Positions 49,166 through 59,535 are shown, counted from the stretch's first letter. The stretch: DNA of 64,000 bases from Parabacteroides sp. TM07-1AC (GCF_003480915.1 NZ_QUKD01000001.1:992001-1056000); one strand, 5' to 3'. A program made the numbers and translations. Notes: generated by a model from the sequence alone, not told the origin.

Positions 49166-51434
49166 AATCAGTACTATTTTTTCGGGAAGCGGCAATCGCC
49201 AGCTGGCCAACGGCAACTCCCCCATCATTACAAGGTATACGGCCCGGGACATACAAAGGAATGCCCTCATCCGCAAATAAACGCTGCAACTGTTCCGTCA
49301 ACCGTTTGTTTTGAAAACAACCGCCGGAAATGATTACCCGGGTCGCACCGGTTTGTCGCAGATGACGTTTAGCTTCCGCCAGCAGAAGAAAAGCCATTGT
49401 ATTATGGAACTTCGCCGCTATATCACAGACAGAGACTCCGGAAGCCAGATCATCCAGCACTCCTTCAAATAAAGGACGGAAAGAAACAACCTCTTCTTTT
49501 ATCAGAACCGGATAATGTGTCGATTGTTCACTTCCCGCCGCCTGTTCCAACCGCACCGGGGCTTCCCCCTGATGCGTCGACACATCACAGAGACCAAGCA
49601 GCGAAGCGACGGCATCAAACAACCGGCCCGCACCGGATGTATAAGGTGTATTAATACCCTTTTCCATCATGGTTGTCAGCAGCCGGATTTTATCAGCGCC
49701 TATCCGTTCAGTAAATCCTTCCGGAAAGCAGGCGGAGCTTCCCCGATAATGCCATAAATAAGCTACAGCCATCCGCCAGGGTTCTAAGGCTGCCTTATCG
49801 CCGCCGGGTAAAGGTACATATTCAAAGTGCGACAGGCGGCTATACGCTTTCCGGTCACAGAGGAAAAACTCTCCTCCCCAGACTTTCCCGTCATCTCCTA
49901 ATCCGGTCCCATCCAATACGATGGCAACGACTTTTTCATGCAAACCATGTTCCAGCATACAGGCGGCAGCGTGGGCATGATGATGCTGTACCTTCAGCAA
50001 AGGCAATCCGGAACGTAGCGCTATACGTTCTGCCTCCCGGGAAGACAGATAATCGGAATGCATGTCGCATACAAGCACAGAGGGAGTAAAACGGAAAAGA
50101 TGCCGGAACCGTTCCATCGACTCTGTATAGAAACTGTAAGTTTCCCAGTTCTTCAAATCACCGATATACTGGCTTTGCAAAACCGTATCCCCTTTCCCCA
50201 GGGCAAACGTATTCACTTTCTCCGCACCAAAAGCCAGGATACCTTCTACCGGTATATCTGCAAAGAAAGGTTCCGGCACATAGCCCCGCGAACGACGGAT
50301 CAGACAAGGTTGACCTCCGCAAACCTGTAAAACCGAGTCGTCCACCCGGTTATGAATATCCCGGTTGTGATGGAGCAGCAAGGTGACTTTACCGGACAGC
50401 TGTTCTTCTGCCTCAGCGGGTGTTATAGCAATCGGGTAATCGCTCAGGTTTCCACTGGTCATCACCAAAGCCGGAGTATCCAGGGCTTCAAACCAGTCAT
50501 AATGCAGCGGCATATAAGGCAGCATACAACCCAATGTCTGCATATCACGGTTTATATCGGCTGCCAGCCTTTTCTTTTGTTGCAGCAACACGATCGGACG
50601 CCGCCAGGAAAGCAGGCAATCTTCTTCGACCGGATTGACTGCTGCATATCGCTTCAACTGTTCCATGTCACGGAACATAACGGCAAAAGGCTTGCTGTCA
50701 CGTTGTTTTATCATCCGCAAGCGGGTTACAGCCTGTTCATTCAAAGCATCGCATATCAAATGATAGCCGCCGATACCTTTCGCAGCAATCACTTCACCTT
50801 CCGCAAGCAGGCGAACGGACAGGTCCAGCAATTCAGGATAGTTATCTATCTTTACATTATTATATATAGCATAATAAAAAGGCCCGCAATGATTACAGGC
50901 CACAGGTTGTGTATGAAAACGCCGGTCGCTGACCGTCGTATATTCTTTCCGGCAATCCGGACACATGGCAAAAGCCGACATAGTCGTTTGATACCGGTCG
51001 TAAGGCAGATCACGGATGATTGAAAAACGGGGACCGCAATGCGTACAATTGATAAAAGGATATCTCAGGCGATGCGGTTGTACCTTTCTGTCATGAAGGC
51101 ATTCGGAACAAACGGCAATATCAGGCGCCACCTGCGTCACTTCTTCCGAATCGGAGTGGCTGGGAATAATGGTGAAACCGGTATATCCGCCGGCTTCCCG
51201 CTCCGTTTCCGAAACCTGTATGCTATGGATAAAAGCGACCGGAGGATGTTCTTCTCTGATCCGGGAAATAAATACCTCCTGTTGCTCCGGTGTCAGAACA
51301 GCATGAATGCAAACACCGTTATTCCGGTTATCCACCTCCCCTTCTATCCCCATTTCACTGGCTATACGATAGATAAACGGACGAAAGCCAACCCCTTGCA
51401 CCAATCCACGGATTATCAATTTTGATATCTTCAC
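49158..51434 (-). CDS. hypF: HypF, carbamoyltransferase for hydrogenase cyanide ligands
   Basis: 758 residues starting at GTG 51434, behind AAGGAAGG and downstream of a perfect promoter; the longer in-frame ATG starts lie upstream of that promoter. Domains: acylphosphatase (LVQGVGFRPFIYRIA), two zinc-finger pairs (CSECLHD/CTHCGPRF and CPDCRKEY/CNHCGPFY), a YrdC-like nucleotide domain (IAAKGIGGYHLICDA) and a Kae1-like carbamoyltransferase domain (HHHAHAAACMLEHGL, ISGGCFQNKRL). It passes carbamoyl phosphate to HypE. Operon with hypA and hypB. Confidence 0.96.
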   Translation of the reverse strand: MKISKLIIRGLVQGVGFRPFIYRIASEMGIEGEVDNRNNGVCIHAVLTPEQQEVFISRIREEHPPVAFIHSIQVSETEREAGGYTGFTIIPSHSDSEEVTQVAPDIAVCSECLHDRKVQPHRLRYPFINCTHCGPRFSIIRDLPYDRYQTTMSAFAMCPDCRKEYTTVSDRRFHTQPVACNHCGPFYYAIYNNVKIDNYPELLDLSVRLLAEGEVIAAKGIGGYHLICDALNEQAVTRLRMIKQRDSKPFAVMFRDMEQLKRYAAVNPVEEDCLLSWRRPIVLLQQKKRLAADINRDMQTLGCMLPYMPLHYDWFEALDTPALVMTSGNLSDYPIAITPAEAEEQLSGKVTLLLHHNRDIHNRVDDSVLQVCGGQPCLIRRSRGYVPEPFFADIPVEGILAFGAEKVNTFALGKGDTVLQSQYIGDLKNWETYSFYTESMERFRHLFRFTPSVLVCDMHSDYLSSREAERIALRSGLPLLKVQHHHAHAAACMLEHGLHEKVVAIVLDGTGLGDDGKVWGGEFFLCDRKAYSRLSHFEYVPLPGGDKAALEPWRMAVAYLWHYRGSSACFPEGFTERIGADKIRLLTTMMEKGINTPYTSGAGRLFDAVASLLGLCDVSTHQGEAPVRLEQAAGSEQSTHYPVLIKEEVVSFRPLFEGVLDDLASGVSVCDIAAKFHNTMAFLLLAEAKRHLRQTGATRVIISGGCFQNKRLTEQLQRLFADEGIPLYVPGRIPCNDGGVAVGQLAIAASRKNSTDYA

Positions 51435-51457
51435 CCTTCCTTGTTTTACAGTCCGAA

Positions 51458-51489
51458 CAAATATAGAGGGTTTACCCATAATAAACAAA
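51458..51489 (-). promoter_or_regulatory. hypF promoter
   Basis: Minus strand TTTG, exactly 20 nt, then TATATTTG: an ideal Bacteroidetes promoter, 24 nt before the GTG start of hypF. Confidence 0.8.
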
Positions 51490-51577
51490 CCATCCATCCG
51501 GCAATGCCGATAATTTTTATTTATCACTTAATAGATAATATGTATCATTTAACACATCTTTTCCCGAACATATTGGT

Positions 51578-51585
51578 TACTTTTG
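51578..51585 (+). promoter_or_regulatory. -7 box of the hypC-to-hydrogenase operon
   Basis: TACTTTTG (TAnnTTTG) 29 nt before the hypC ATG, divergent from the hypF promoter. No clear TTTG at the -33 position. Confidence 0.55.
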
Positions 51586-51613
51586 GAGTTGTTAATAAAA
51601 AACAAATAAGCTT

Positions 51614-51841
51614 ATGTGTCTGGCTGTTCCTGGTAAAATAGTAAATATAGACCGTTCGGTGCCTGATCTGGCAATGGCTAAGGTCGATTTCAGCGGTATT
51701 ACGAAAGACATTTGCATCCAATGGGTGGATGCAACGGAAGGCGATTATATACTCGCCCATGCGGGTATGGCAATATCTGTCGTCAATGCCCGGGAAGCCG
51801 AAGAGACGCTGGAGGACCTGAAAAAATTGGAACGCATATGA
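51614..51841 (+). CDS. hypC: HypC, hydrogenase maturation chaperone
   Basis: 75 residues with the signature MCLAVPGKI; Cys2 carries the Fe(CN)2CO unit. The KDICIQWVDATEGDYILAHAGMAIS core is typical. It works with HypD and delivers the iron centre to the large subunit. It ends by overlapping hypD (ATGA). Confidence 0.96.
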   Translation: MCLAVPGKIVNIDRSVPDLAMAKVDFSGITKDICIQWVDATEGDYILAHAGMAISVVNAREAEETLEDLKKLERI

Positions 51842-52920
51842 AATATGTCGACGAATATCGGGACAACGATCAGGTGCAGGCGCTCGTCCGCGCCATCCGG
51901 AAAGTAACGACCCAACCGTGGCATATTATGGAAATATGCGGCGGACAGACACATGCCATCGCCCGTTATCGTCTGGAAGAAATGTTGCCGGAACAGGTCC
52001 GCCTGCTTCATGGTCCCGGTTGCCCGGTCTGCGTCACACCGGTTACTCTGATAGACCAGGCTTTGGAATTAGCCAAACGTTCCGATGTCATACTGGCTTC
52101 TTTCGGAGACATGATGCGTGTGCCGGGGACCAACGAAGATTTGTTACAGGCGAAAGCACGCGGAGCAGACATCCGTATGCTTTATTCTCCACTCGACGCA
52201 GTCAGACTGGCGGAGACAAATCCCGGAAAGGAAGTTGTCTTTTTCGCCATAGGTTTTGAAACGACAGCTCCCGTCCACATGATGGCATTGAAGGAAGCAC
52301 AACGGAAGAAACTATCCAATTTCTCTTTACTGACCTCACTGTTCACCGTCCCGCCCGCCATAGATGCGATCCTTTCCGATCCGGAAAGTAAGGTAGACGG
52401 CTTTCTGACAGCCGGTCATGTATGTGCGATCACCGGAAATTCAGCTTACCATCAATTAGCTCAAAAATATAATACACCGATGGTAGTCACCGGTTTTGAG
52501 CCGGTCGACCTGCTGCTGGGTATTTACCGTTGCCTGCTACAGCTGGAGAACGGAAGCTATTTTGTAGAAAATGCCTACCGCCGTGCCGTACCGGAAGAAG
52601 GGAATCCGGCTGCCCGTACTTTAATGGACGAAACACTTGAACCATGCGATCAGGAATGGCGCGGAATCGGTGTAATTCCCGGCAGCGGTTTACAATTGAA
52701 GAAAACATATGCAAACTATTCCTCTCGGGAGAAATTCCAGTTTCTTCCGAAAGAAACTAAAATTTCATCCGAATGTATTGCCGGAGACATCATGAGAGGT
52801 GTGAAGCAACCGTCCGACTGTCCTTTCTTCGGAAAGGCTTGTTCACCGGGACATCCGGTGGGAGCACCGATGGTTTCATCGGAAGGAGTTTGTGCTGCAT
52901 ACTATAAATATAGGAAATAA
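51838..52920 (+). CDS. hypD: HypD, hydrogenase maturation iron-sulfur protein
   Basis: 360 residues from the ATG at 51838 (MKYVDEYRDNDQVQALVRAI). Conserved elements: MEICGGQTHAIARY, LLHGPGCPVCVTP, AIGFETTAPVHM, TAGHVCAI and the C-terminal [4Fe-4S] cysteines in CIAGDIMRGVKQPSDCPFFGKACSPG. It assembles the Fe(CN)2CO group with HypC and HypE. The stop overlaps hypE (TAATG). Confidence 0.96.
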   Translation: MKYVDEYRDNDQVQALVRAIRKVTTQPWHIMEICGGQTHAIARYRLEEMLPEQVRLLHGPGCPVCVTPVTLIDQALELAKRSDVILASFGDMMRVPGTNEDLLQAKARGADIRMLYSPLDAVRLAETNPGKEVVFFAIGFETTAPVHMMALKEAQRKKLSNFSLLTSLFTVPPAIDAILSDPESKVDGFLTAGHVCAITGNSAYHQLAQKYNTPMVVTGFEPVDLLLGIYRCLLQLENGSYFVENAYRRAVPEEGNPAARTLMDETLEPCDQEWRGIGVIPGSGLQLKKTYANYSSREKFQFLPKETKISSECIAGDIMRGVKQPSDCPFFGKACSPGHPVGAPMVSSEGVCAAYYKYRK

Positions 52921-53966
52921 TGAAGAACGAAGATTTTAGCTGTCCGGTTCCTTTTACCGATACCGATTGTGTGCTGATGGCTCACGGCGGCGGCGGAAGA
53001 ATGACACATCAGCTGATAAGCACTGTTTTTTATCCCGCATTCCGCAATCCGTTGCTGGAACAGGATCATGACGGCTGTGTTTTCCCCGTACAGGAAGGAC
53101 GCATGGCCTGTTCGACCGACTCGTTCGTCGTCGATCCGATATTCTTTCCCGGCGGCGATATAGGCGACCTGGCGGTGAACGGCACAGTAAACGACCTGGC
53201 CTGTTGCGGTGCCCGGCCTCTTTATCTGACAGCCGGATTTATACTGGAAGAAGGTCTGCCCCTTGCCGACCTGCAACGTATCGTCCGCTCCATGCGTAAA
53301 GCCGCCGACAAAGCCGGTGTGCAGATCGTTGCCGGCGATACGAAAGTGGTGGAACGCGGCAAATGTGACAAACTATTCATCAATACCAGCGGTATCGGAG
53401 TGGTACCGGAAGGTATCCGTATCGCTCCCGATCGCGTGCAGCCCGGAGATGCGGTAATCTGTAGCGGCCCGATCGGAGTACATGGCATCACGATCCTTTC
53501 TGCCCGCGAAAGTCTCGGTTTTGAAACAAATCTGAAAAGTGATACAGTTTCGTTAAACAATATGCTCGCTGAGTTGTTAAAAAATATAGAGGAAGTCCAT
53601 GTGCTTCGCGATCCGACACGCGGCGGAGTAAGCGGAACACTGAACGAGATAGCGAATACAGCCCAGGTTGAAATCGTTTTAGATGAAGCATCCCTCCCCA
53701 TACCCGATGCCGTGAAAGGCGCTTCGGAAATATTGGGACTCGATCCGCTTTATATCGCCAACGAGGGATTAGTGCTGGTTATCCTGCCGGAGAACCGTGC
53801 ACAAGAGGCATTGGCTGTGATGAAAAACTTTCCGGAAGGAAAGGATGCAACGATTATCGGTCGCATAACCGGAAAGGACCATGCAATCGTTAAAATGAAA
53901 ACACTGTATGGCAACTATCGGATCGTCGATATGTTAAGCGGCGAACAGTTACCACGTATCTGCTGA
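52920..53966 (+). CDS. hypE: HypE, thiocarboxamide/thiocyanate-forming protein
   Basis: 348 residues. AIR-synthase/PurM-type fold: MAHGGGGRMTHQLI, NGTVNDLACCGARP, GIGVVPEG and DPTRGGVSGTLNEIA. The protein ends PRIC, the C-terminal cysteine that accepts the carbamoyl group from HypF and is dehydrated to thiocyanate. It is followed by the structural genes at 28 nt. Confidence 0.97.
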   Translation: MKNEDFSCPVPFTDTDCVLMAHGGGGRMTHQLISTVFYPAFRNPLLEQDHDGCVFPVQEGRMACSTDSFVVDPIFFPGGDIGDLAVNGTVNDLACCGARPLYLTAGFILEEGLPLADLQRIVRSMRKAADKAGVQIVAGDTKVVERGKCDKLFINTSGIGVVPEGIRIAPDRVQPGDAVICSGPIGVHGITILSARESLGFETNLKSDTVSLNNMLAELLKNIEEVHVLRDPTRGGVSGTLNEIANTAQVEIVLDEASLPIPDAVKGASEILGLDPLYIANEGLVLVILPENRAQEALAVMKNFPEGKDATIIGRITGKDHAIVKMKTLYGNYRIVDMLSGEQLPRIC

Positions 53967-53994
53967 AATAAAGAAACCAATAAATTACGAAAAT

Positions 53995-55092
53995 ATGGAA
54001 AATAAAAGACCTACCGTCTACGAGGAATGCCGGCAAAAAGGCATCACCCGAAGAGATTTCCTGAAATTCTGTACCACCATGGCTGCTCTCATGGGACTGG
54101 AATCCACGGGCGTGGCCCAGGTTGTCAACGCGCTGGAAACCAAACCGCGCCTACCGATTATCTGGCTCCATCTCCAGGAATGTACCTGTTGTACAGAATC
54201 GTTCATCCGCGCTGCACACCCGATCGTGGCAACGCTTCTACTCGATAAGGTATCACTAGACTATACGGAAACGTTAATGGCTGCCGCCGGCGAACAGGCG
54301 GAAGCGGCCAAGGAAGAGACGATGAAAAAGTACTATGGTGAATACTTGCTTATGATCGAAGGATCGATCCCGACAAAAGACGAAGGTTATTGCTGTGTAG
54401 GCGGCAAAAGTGCCCTGCAGATTACTGAAGAGGCGGCAAAAGGGGCAAAAGCCATTATCGCCTGGGGTAACTGCGCATGTGCCGGTTGTGTACAGGCAGC
54501 CAACCCGAATCCTACAGGGGCAAAAGCGATCCATAAAGTAATCAAAGGTAAACCTATTATTAATGTACAGGGCTGCCCTCCTATCGCAGATGTGATGGCG
54601 GGTGTCCTCATCTATATGCTGACTTTCGACCGTATGCCGCAACTCGACGGCCTGGGACGTCCGAAGATGTTCTACTCCCGCCGCGTACACGATACCTGTT
54701 ACCGTCGCGCCAACTTCGATGCCGGCCTTTTCGTGGAAAGCTTCGACGATGAAAATGCGAAGAAAGGATATTGCCTGTACAAAGTAGGATGTAACGGCCC
54801 CAGCACTTATAATTCATGCGGTATCATCAAATGGAATGAAGGAACCAGCTACCCGATCCAGAGCGGCCATCCCTGCCTGGGTTGCAGTGAAGAGAATTTT
54901 TGGGATAACAGTCCGTTCTACAAACGAATGCCCGATGTTCACGGTTTCGGCATCGAAGCAACGGCAGACCAGATCGGTCTTGCCCTGGGAGCCGCCACAG
55001 CTGCCGGTATTGCCGTTCATGCCGTAGCGACCAATATCCGTAAGAAAGAACTGATCGATAACGAAGAACCGGAAAGTAAATCTAACATCTAA
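53995..55092 (+). CDS. [NiFe] hydrogenase small subunit, oxygen-tolerant-like proximal cluster
   Basis: 365 residues. Twin-arginine signal ITRRDFLKF (residues 17-25) directs export of the folded heterodimer. Proximal-cluster cysteines are C63, C66, C160 and C194. Two extra ones, C65 (ECTCC) and C165 (CACAGC), occupy the positions that make the six-cysteine [4Fe-3S] cluster of oxygen-tolerant group 1 enzymes. C162 is a further unusual cysteine. Distal and medial clusters: CYRRANFDAG, CLYKVGCNGPSTYNSC and HPCLGCSEENFWD. A C-terminal hydrophobic segment (IGLALGAATAAGIAVHAV) anchors it to the membrane. Confidence 0.95.
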   Translation: MENKRPTVYEECRQKGITRRDFLKFCTTMAALMGLESTGVAQVVNALETKPRLPIIWLHLQECTCCTESFIRAAHPIVATLLLDKVSLDYTETLMAAAGEQAEAAKEETMKKYYGEYLLMIEGSIPTKDEGYCCVGGKSALQITEEAAKGAKAIIAWGNCACAGCVQAANPNPTGAKAIHKVIKGKPIINVQGCPPIADVMAGVLIYMLTFDRMPQLDGLGRPKMFYSRRVHDTCYRRANFDAGLFVESFDDENAKKGYCLYKVGCNGPSTYNSCGIIKWNEGTSYPIQSGHPCLGCSEENFWDNSPFYKRMPDVHGFGIEATADQIGLALGAATAAGIAVHAVATNIRKKELIDNEEPESKSNI

Positions 55093-55104
55093 ATTCCCAA
55101 TACC

Positions 55105-56826
55105 ATGTCAGAAAGAATCGTCATAGACCCCATCACCCGCATTGAAGGCCATCTACGGGTAGAAGCAGCCATCGAAGGCGGCAAAATAAAAGAGGCATAC
55201 AGTTCCGGTACAATGGTACGCGGAATAGAAAATATTGTACGCAACCGTGATCCCCGCGATGCCTGGGTATTTGTGGGACGTGTTTGCGGTGTGTGTACTT
55301 CCATTCATTCGCTCTGCTCCGTGCGTGCGGTGGAACAGGCGTTGGACATCACCATTCCTCCCAATGCGGAGATGGTGCGCAATATTATGGAAGCAGTACT
55401 TTACATGCATGACCATACAGTCCATTTCTACCAGTTGCATGCGCTGGACTGGGTCGATATCGTATCGGCTCTGAAAGCAGACCCGAAAGCAGCAGCCCTC
55501 CTCGCCCAGCAACTATCGCCGTGGGCCAAAAATACGGAAGGATATTTCAGAAATACACAGGAACGCCTGAAGAAATTCGTTGCCAGCGGACAGCTCGGTA
55601 TCTTCGCCAACGGATATTGGGGTCATCCTGCCTATAAACTGACACCGGAACAGAACCTGATTGCAACCGTCCATTATCTGGATGCGCTGGAATGGCAAAA
55701 GGAGATAGTCAAAGTACATGCCGTATTCGGTGGTAAGAACCCGCATCCGAACTTCCTGGTAGGCGGTATGCCGTGCAGCATCGACCTCAACGAAGCAAAT
55801 GCGATCAATTCCGAACGCCTGGCGCTGGTTAAGCAAAAGCTCCAGGAAGGGAAAGACTTTATCGACCAGGTATATATCCCGGATTTGCTGATGATCGCCG
55901 AAGTCTATAAAGACGAATGGAGCAAGATAGGCGGCGGCGTAAGCAACTATCTGTCATACGGCGATTTTCCCTTACATGGGTATGCCGGTATCGAAGATTA
56001 TCTGAGTCCGCGCGGTATCGTGCTCGACCGTGACCTGAGCAAAGTCCATCCGGTAGATGCCAATTCTCCGGAAGAAATCAAAGAATATATCTACCACTCC
56101 TGGTACAAATATACCGAAGGTGACAAAGCCGGCCTGCATCCGTACGACGGAGAGACAAACCTGGAATATACCGGTCCGAAGCCTCCTTATAAACATTTGG
56201 ACGTAGAAGATAAATATAGCTGGATCAAAACGCCGCGCTGGAAAGGCCAGCCGATGGAAGTAGGTCCGCTTGCCCGCCTGATCGTGGCATACGCTGCAGG
56301 CAAAGAACCTCAGAAAACAGCAGTCGATAATGTATTGAAGCAACTGAACCTCCCGGCTGAAGCCCTGTTTTCCACTCTGGGACGCACGGCTGCCCGCGGA
56401 ATCGAGACACAGCTGGTTGCCGGCTGGTCGCTCGAATTTTTCGACCAGTTGATGAAGAACCTGGAGAACGGAGATTCCCGTATGGCGAATCCGGTCATGT
56501 GGGAAAACGAGAACTGGCCGAAGAAAGCGCAAGGCGTAGGACTGACAGAAGCTCCGCGCGGTGCACTGGCTCATTTTATCGTTATCGAAAACAACCGGGT
56601 AAAGAATTATCAGATGGTTGTTCCCACCACCTGGAACGCTTCGCCGAGAGACGAGAACGGAAACTTATCTCCTTACGAATCAGCCCTGATCGGTACACCG
56701 ATCCACGATGCCAATCAGCCGCTTGAAATCCTCCGGACGATCCATTCCTTCGACCCGTGCCTGGCTTGTGCCGTGCATCTGTATGACGAGGAAGGGAAGT
56801 ATGTGCACCAAATGGATACGTTTTAA
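55105..56826 (+). CDS. [NiFe] hydrogenase large subunit
   Basis: 573 residues. Nickel-binding motifs are RVCGVCTSIH (C61, C64) and DPCLACAVH (C552, C555) near the C-terminus. The peptide LYDEEGKYVHQMDTF after His558 (15 residues) is the extension removed by the maturation protease. GHLRVE and WGHPAY...FLVGGMPCSID are typical group 1 uptake-hydrogenase blocks. The enzyme oxidises H2 in the periplasm. Confidence 0.97.
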   Translation: MSERIVIDPITRIEGHLRVEAAIEGGKIKEAYSSGTMVRGIENIVRNRDPRDAWVFVGRVCGVCTSIHSLCSVRAVEQALDITIPPNAEMVRNIMEAVLYMHDHTVHFYQLHALDWVDIVSALKADPKAAALLAQQLSPWAKNTEGYFRNTQERLKKFVASGQLGIFANGYWGHPAYKLTPEQNLIATVHYLDALEWQKEIVKVHAVFGGKNPHPNFLVGGMPCSIDLNEANAINSERLALVKQKLQEGKDFIDQVYIPDLLMIAEVYKDEWSKIGGGVSNYLSYGDFPLHGYAGIEDYLSPRGIVLDRDLSKVHPVDANSPEEIKEYIYHSWYKYTEGDKAGLHPYDGETNLEYTGPKPPYKHLDVEDKYSWIKTPRWKGQPMEVGPLARLIVAYAAGKEPQKTAVDNVLKQLNLPAEALFSTLGRTAARGIETQLVAGWSLEFFDQLMKNLENGDSRMANPVMWENENWPKKAQGVGLTEAPRGALAHFIVIENNRVKNYQMVVPTTWNASPRDENGNLSPYESALIGTPIHDANQPLEILRTIHSFDPCLACAVHLYDEEGKYVHQMDTF

Positions 56827-56837
56827 AAAGTATTGCT

Positions 56838-57578
56838 ATGAAAAGTCGTAAGAAACGTCTGAGAGAAGTATACGTATGGGAGCTTCCCGTACGTATTTAT
56901 CACTGGGTAAATGCATTATGTATCGTTATACTTTGTATTACCGGGTTTATCATTGCCGATCCTCCTGCCATACTGAATGCATCGGAAGCCTATTTCAGTT
57001 ACTGGTTCGGAGTGGTCCGTTTCATCCATTTTGTAGCGGCTTTCGTTTTCTTCTTCAACTTCGTGTTCCGCCTGTATTGGGGATTTGTGGGAAACCGCTT
57101 CGCCCGATGGAACAACTTCATCCCGCTAAAGAAATCGCAATGGCAGGAAGTATGGGAAGTGATCAAGGTCGATATCCTGATGATAAAGAACAAGCCGGTC
57201 GACAGTATCGGGCATAATGCACTGGCAAGCCTGATCTATTTCGGCACGTTCTGGGCATTCCTGTTACAAAGTATTACAGGTTTCGGACTGTATGCCAAAA
57301 TGAGCCAGTCGGTCTTCCCTCAACTGTTTGCCTGGACCATTCCTTTAATGGGCGGCGATTTGATGGCACGCCAGATCCACCATTTCCTGATGTGGTTCTT
57401 TATCCTGTTCGCCATTGTCCATGTATATCTGGTATTCTACCACGATTACATCGAGCAACGCGGTGAAACTTCCTCTATCATTGGAGGCTGGAAGTTCATT
57501 GAAGAAGACATTGCAGACAAGGAAGAGGTTACAGAGACAGCCGAGACAATCACCAAGATCGCGAAGAAACATGAATAA
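56838..57578 (+). CDS. hydrogenase cytochrome b subunit
   Basis: 246 residues with four membrane helices (YHWVNALCIVILCITGFII; FIHFVAAFVFFFNFVF; LIYFGTFWAFLLQSITGFGLY; HHFLMWFFILFAIVHVYLVFYH). Haem-ligand histidines are placed in helices 1, 2 and 4. It transfers electrons from the small subunit to menaquinone. It overlaps the protease gene by 8 nt. Confidence 0.93.
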   Translation: MKSRKKRLREVYVWELPVRIYHWVNALCIVILCITGFIIADPPAILNASEAYFSYWFGVVRFIHFVAAFVFFFNFVFRLYWGFVGNRFARWNNFIPLKKSQWQEVWEVIKVDILMIKNKPVDSIGHNALASLIYFGTFWAFLLQSITGFGLYAKMSQSVFPQLFAWTIPLMGGDLMARQIHHFLMWFFILFAIVHVYLVFYHDYIEQRGETSSIIGGWKFIEEDIADKEEVTETAETITKIAKKHE

Positions 57579-58014
57579 AACTCTTATATTAGGTGTCGGC
57601 AACTTGTTACTGAAAGACGAAGGAGTCGGTATCCACGTGATCCGTGCCCTGGAGAAAGAAACGCTTCCCGCCCATGTCACCCTGATGGATGGCGGGACGG
57701 GAGGCTTGCATCTGATCAGCTGGCTGACGGGTTATGACCATATCATCATGGTAGACGCCACCCTCGACACCAATCCGCCGGGAACAGTCCGTCTCATCCG
57801 TCCGAAATACGCCAGCGATTATCCTCCCCTAATGAGTGCACACGAAATCGGACTTCGCGACATGATCGAAACGATGATCCTGACCGGCGATCTGCCGGAA
57901 GTCCATCTGATCGTCGTCTCGGCAGCCAATCTGAATGAAGTAAATATGGAACTGACCCCGGAAGTGGAAGCTTCCATCCCTGAGGTAATAAAGATCATAC
58001 GGGAGCTGATATAA
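57571..58014 (+). CDS. hydrogenase maturation endopeptidase (HyaD/HybD family)
   Basis: 147 residues from the ATG at 57571 (MNKTLILGVGNLLLKDEGVGIHVI). Nickel-sensing residues of the family are visible: DEGVG (Asp16/Glu17), MVDATLD and SAHEIGLRD (His). It cleaves the 15-residue tail of the large subunit after nickel insertion. Last gene of the rightward operon; the gap to glpK is only 9 nt and shows no terminator. Confidence 0.94.
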   Translation: MNKTLILGVGNLLLKDEGVGIHVIRALEKETLPAHVTLMDGGTGGLHLISWLTGYDHIIMVDATLDTNPPGTVRLIRPKYASDYPPLMSAHEIGLRDMIETMILTGDLPEVHLIVVSAANLNEVNMELTPEVEASIPEVIKIIRELI

Positions 58015-58023
58015 GAAGAATGA

Positions 58024-59535
58024 CTATATTTCGCTATCCATTGCCCAATTCATTGTCCGTCCGACCGCCTTATGCCAGTCTGTAAGTAAAGCCAGCGCTG
58101 TTTCAGGTTTCATCTTGGCGGTAAATATAGTATCGAGCGACCATTGCTCTTTCAGCTCATCCGTATCTTTCCAATAGTTCACAGCCAATCCCGCCAAATA
58201 AGCAGCCCCCAAAGCCGTTGTTTCAATGATGCTGGGGCGTACTACCGGACACCGGCTGATGTCTGCCTGAAACTGCATCAGGAAATTATTTGCTATCGCA
58301 CCGCCATCCACACGGATCTCCTTCGGTTTGGCCTGAATATCATTTTCCATCGCGATCAGTACGTCATATACCTGATAACAAATACCTTCCAGAGCCGCAC
58401 GTGTCAGATGCGCCGCCGTCGTACCACGGGTAATGCCGATGATTGCACCACGTGCATACTGGTCCCAGTACGGAGCCCCCAAACCGGTCAGTGCCGGAAC
58501 AAAATAGACACCGCCATTGTCGGAAACCGATTTCGCCATCTGTTCCGTTACCGGAGCATTCGGAATCAATCCGATACCGTCACGAAGCCACTGGATAACC
58601 GCACCGCCGACAAACACACTGCCTTCAAGCGCATAAGTCACCTGGTCACCCAACTTCCAGGCAATCGTCGTCAACAGGTTATTCTGCGAAAGTACTGGCT
58701 TGTCGCCTGTATTTACGATCATAAAACACCCTGTTCCGTAAGTCGTCTTCATCATCCCTTTATCCAGGCACAACTGCCCGAACAAAGCAGCCTGCTGGTC
58801 GCCTGCCATTCCGGAAACAGGAATGCCGGTCTTAAATATCGGCGTAGAGGTTTCGCAATAGACCTCGCTACTGCTCTTCACCTCCGGCAACATGGAGGAC
58901 GGGATCGTGAACAGATCGAGCAACTCCTGATCCCATTGCAAGGTATTTATATTGAATAACATAGTTCGGGAGGCATTCGTGACATCGGTAATGAACTGCG
59001 AACCCCGCGTCAGTTTCCAGACCAGCCAGGAATCGACCGTACCGAAACAAAGTTCTCCCCGCTCCGCCCGTTCACGGATACCTTTCACATGATCCAGTAT
59101 CCATTTGACCTTTGTTGCCGAGAAATAAGCATCGATCACCAATCCGGTCTTTTGCTGGATGAAATCGGAATAACCTTCCGCTTTCAGTTCCTCGCAGTAG
59201 TCAGCCGTCCGTCGGTCCTGCCACACAATCGCATTGTAAACAGGAAAACCTGTCTCACGGTCCCAGACAATCGTCGTCTCCCGCTGGTTGGCAATACCGA
59301 TACAGACAATATGATCATCCGTCACGTCGGCTTTTGCCATCGCTTCCTTTATCGCGAGCGATTGCGTATACCAGATCTCGTTCGGGTCATGTTCTACCCA
59401 ACCCGGCTTGGGGAAATATTGTTGGAATGTTTTCTGCGAAAGAGTGATGACCTGTCCCTGACGATTAAACAGGATGGCACGGGATGTTGTTGTTCCCTGA
59501 TCGATAGCCAATACATATTTATGTCTGAAATTCAT
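58024..59535 (-). CDS. glpK: glycerol kinase
   Basis: 503 residues, full length for the FGGY family. [15 protein letters not shown] (phosphate loop), [30 protein letters not shown] and [17 protein letters not shown] are all present. It makes glycerol 3-phosphate from glycerol and ATP. Convergent with the hydrogenase operon and probably monocistronic. Confidence 0.96.
   Translation of the reverse strand: MNFRHKYVLAIDQGTTTSRAILFNRQGQVITLSQKTFQQYFPKPGWVEHDPNEIWYTQSLAIKEAMAKADVTDDHIVCIGIANQRETTIVWDRETGFPVYNAIVWQDRRTADYCEELKAEGYSDFIQQKTGLVIDAYFSATKVKWILDHVKGIRERAERGELCFGTVDSWLVWKLTRGSQFITDVTNASRTMLFNINTLQWDQELLDLFTIPSSMLPEVKSSSEVYCETSTPIFKTGIPVSGMAGDQQAALFGQLCLDKGMMKTTYGTGCFMIVNTGDKPVLSQNNLLTTIAWKLGDQVTYALEGSVFVGGAVIQWLRDGIGLIPNAPVTEQMAKSVSDNGGVYFVPALTGLGAPYWDQYARGAIIGITRGTTAAHLTRAALEGICYQVYDVLIAMENDIQAKPKEIRVDGGAIANNFLMQFQADISRCPVVRPSIIETTALGAAYLAGLAVNYWKDTDELKEQWSLDTIFTAKMKPETALALLTDWHKAVGRTMNWAMDSEI

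Noticed and set aside
50352..51023. 223-aa plus-strand ORF
   Set aside because: Antisense shadow of hypF; no recognisable protein features.
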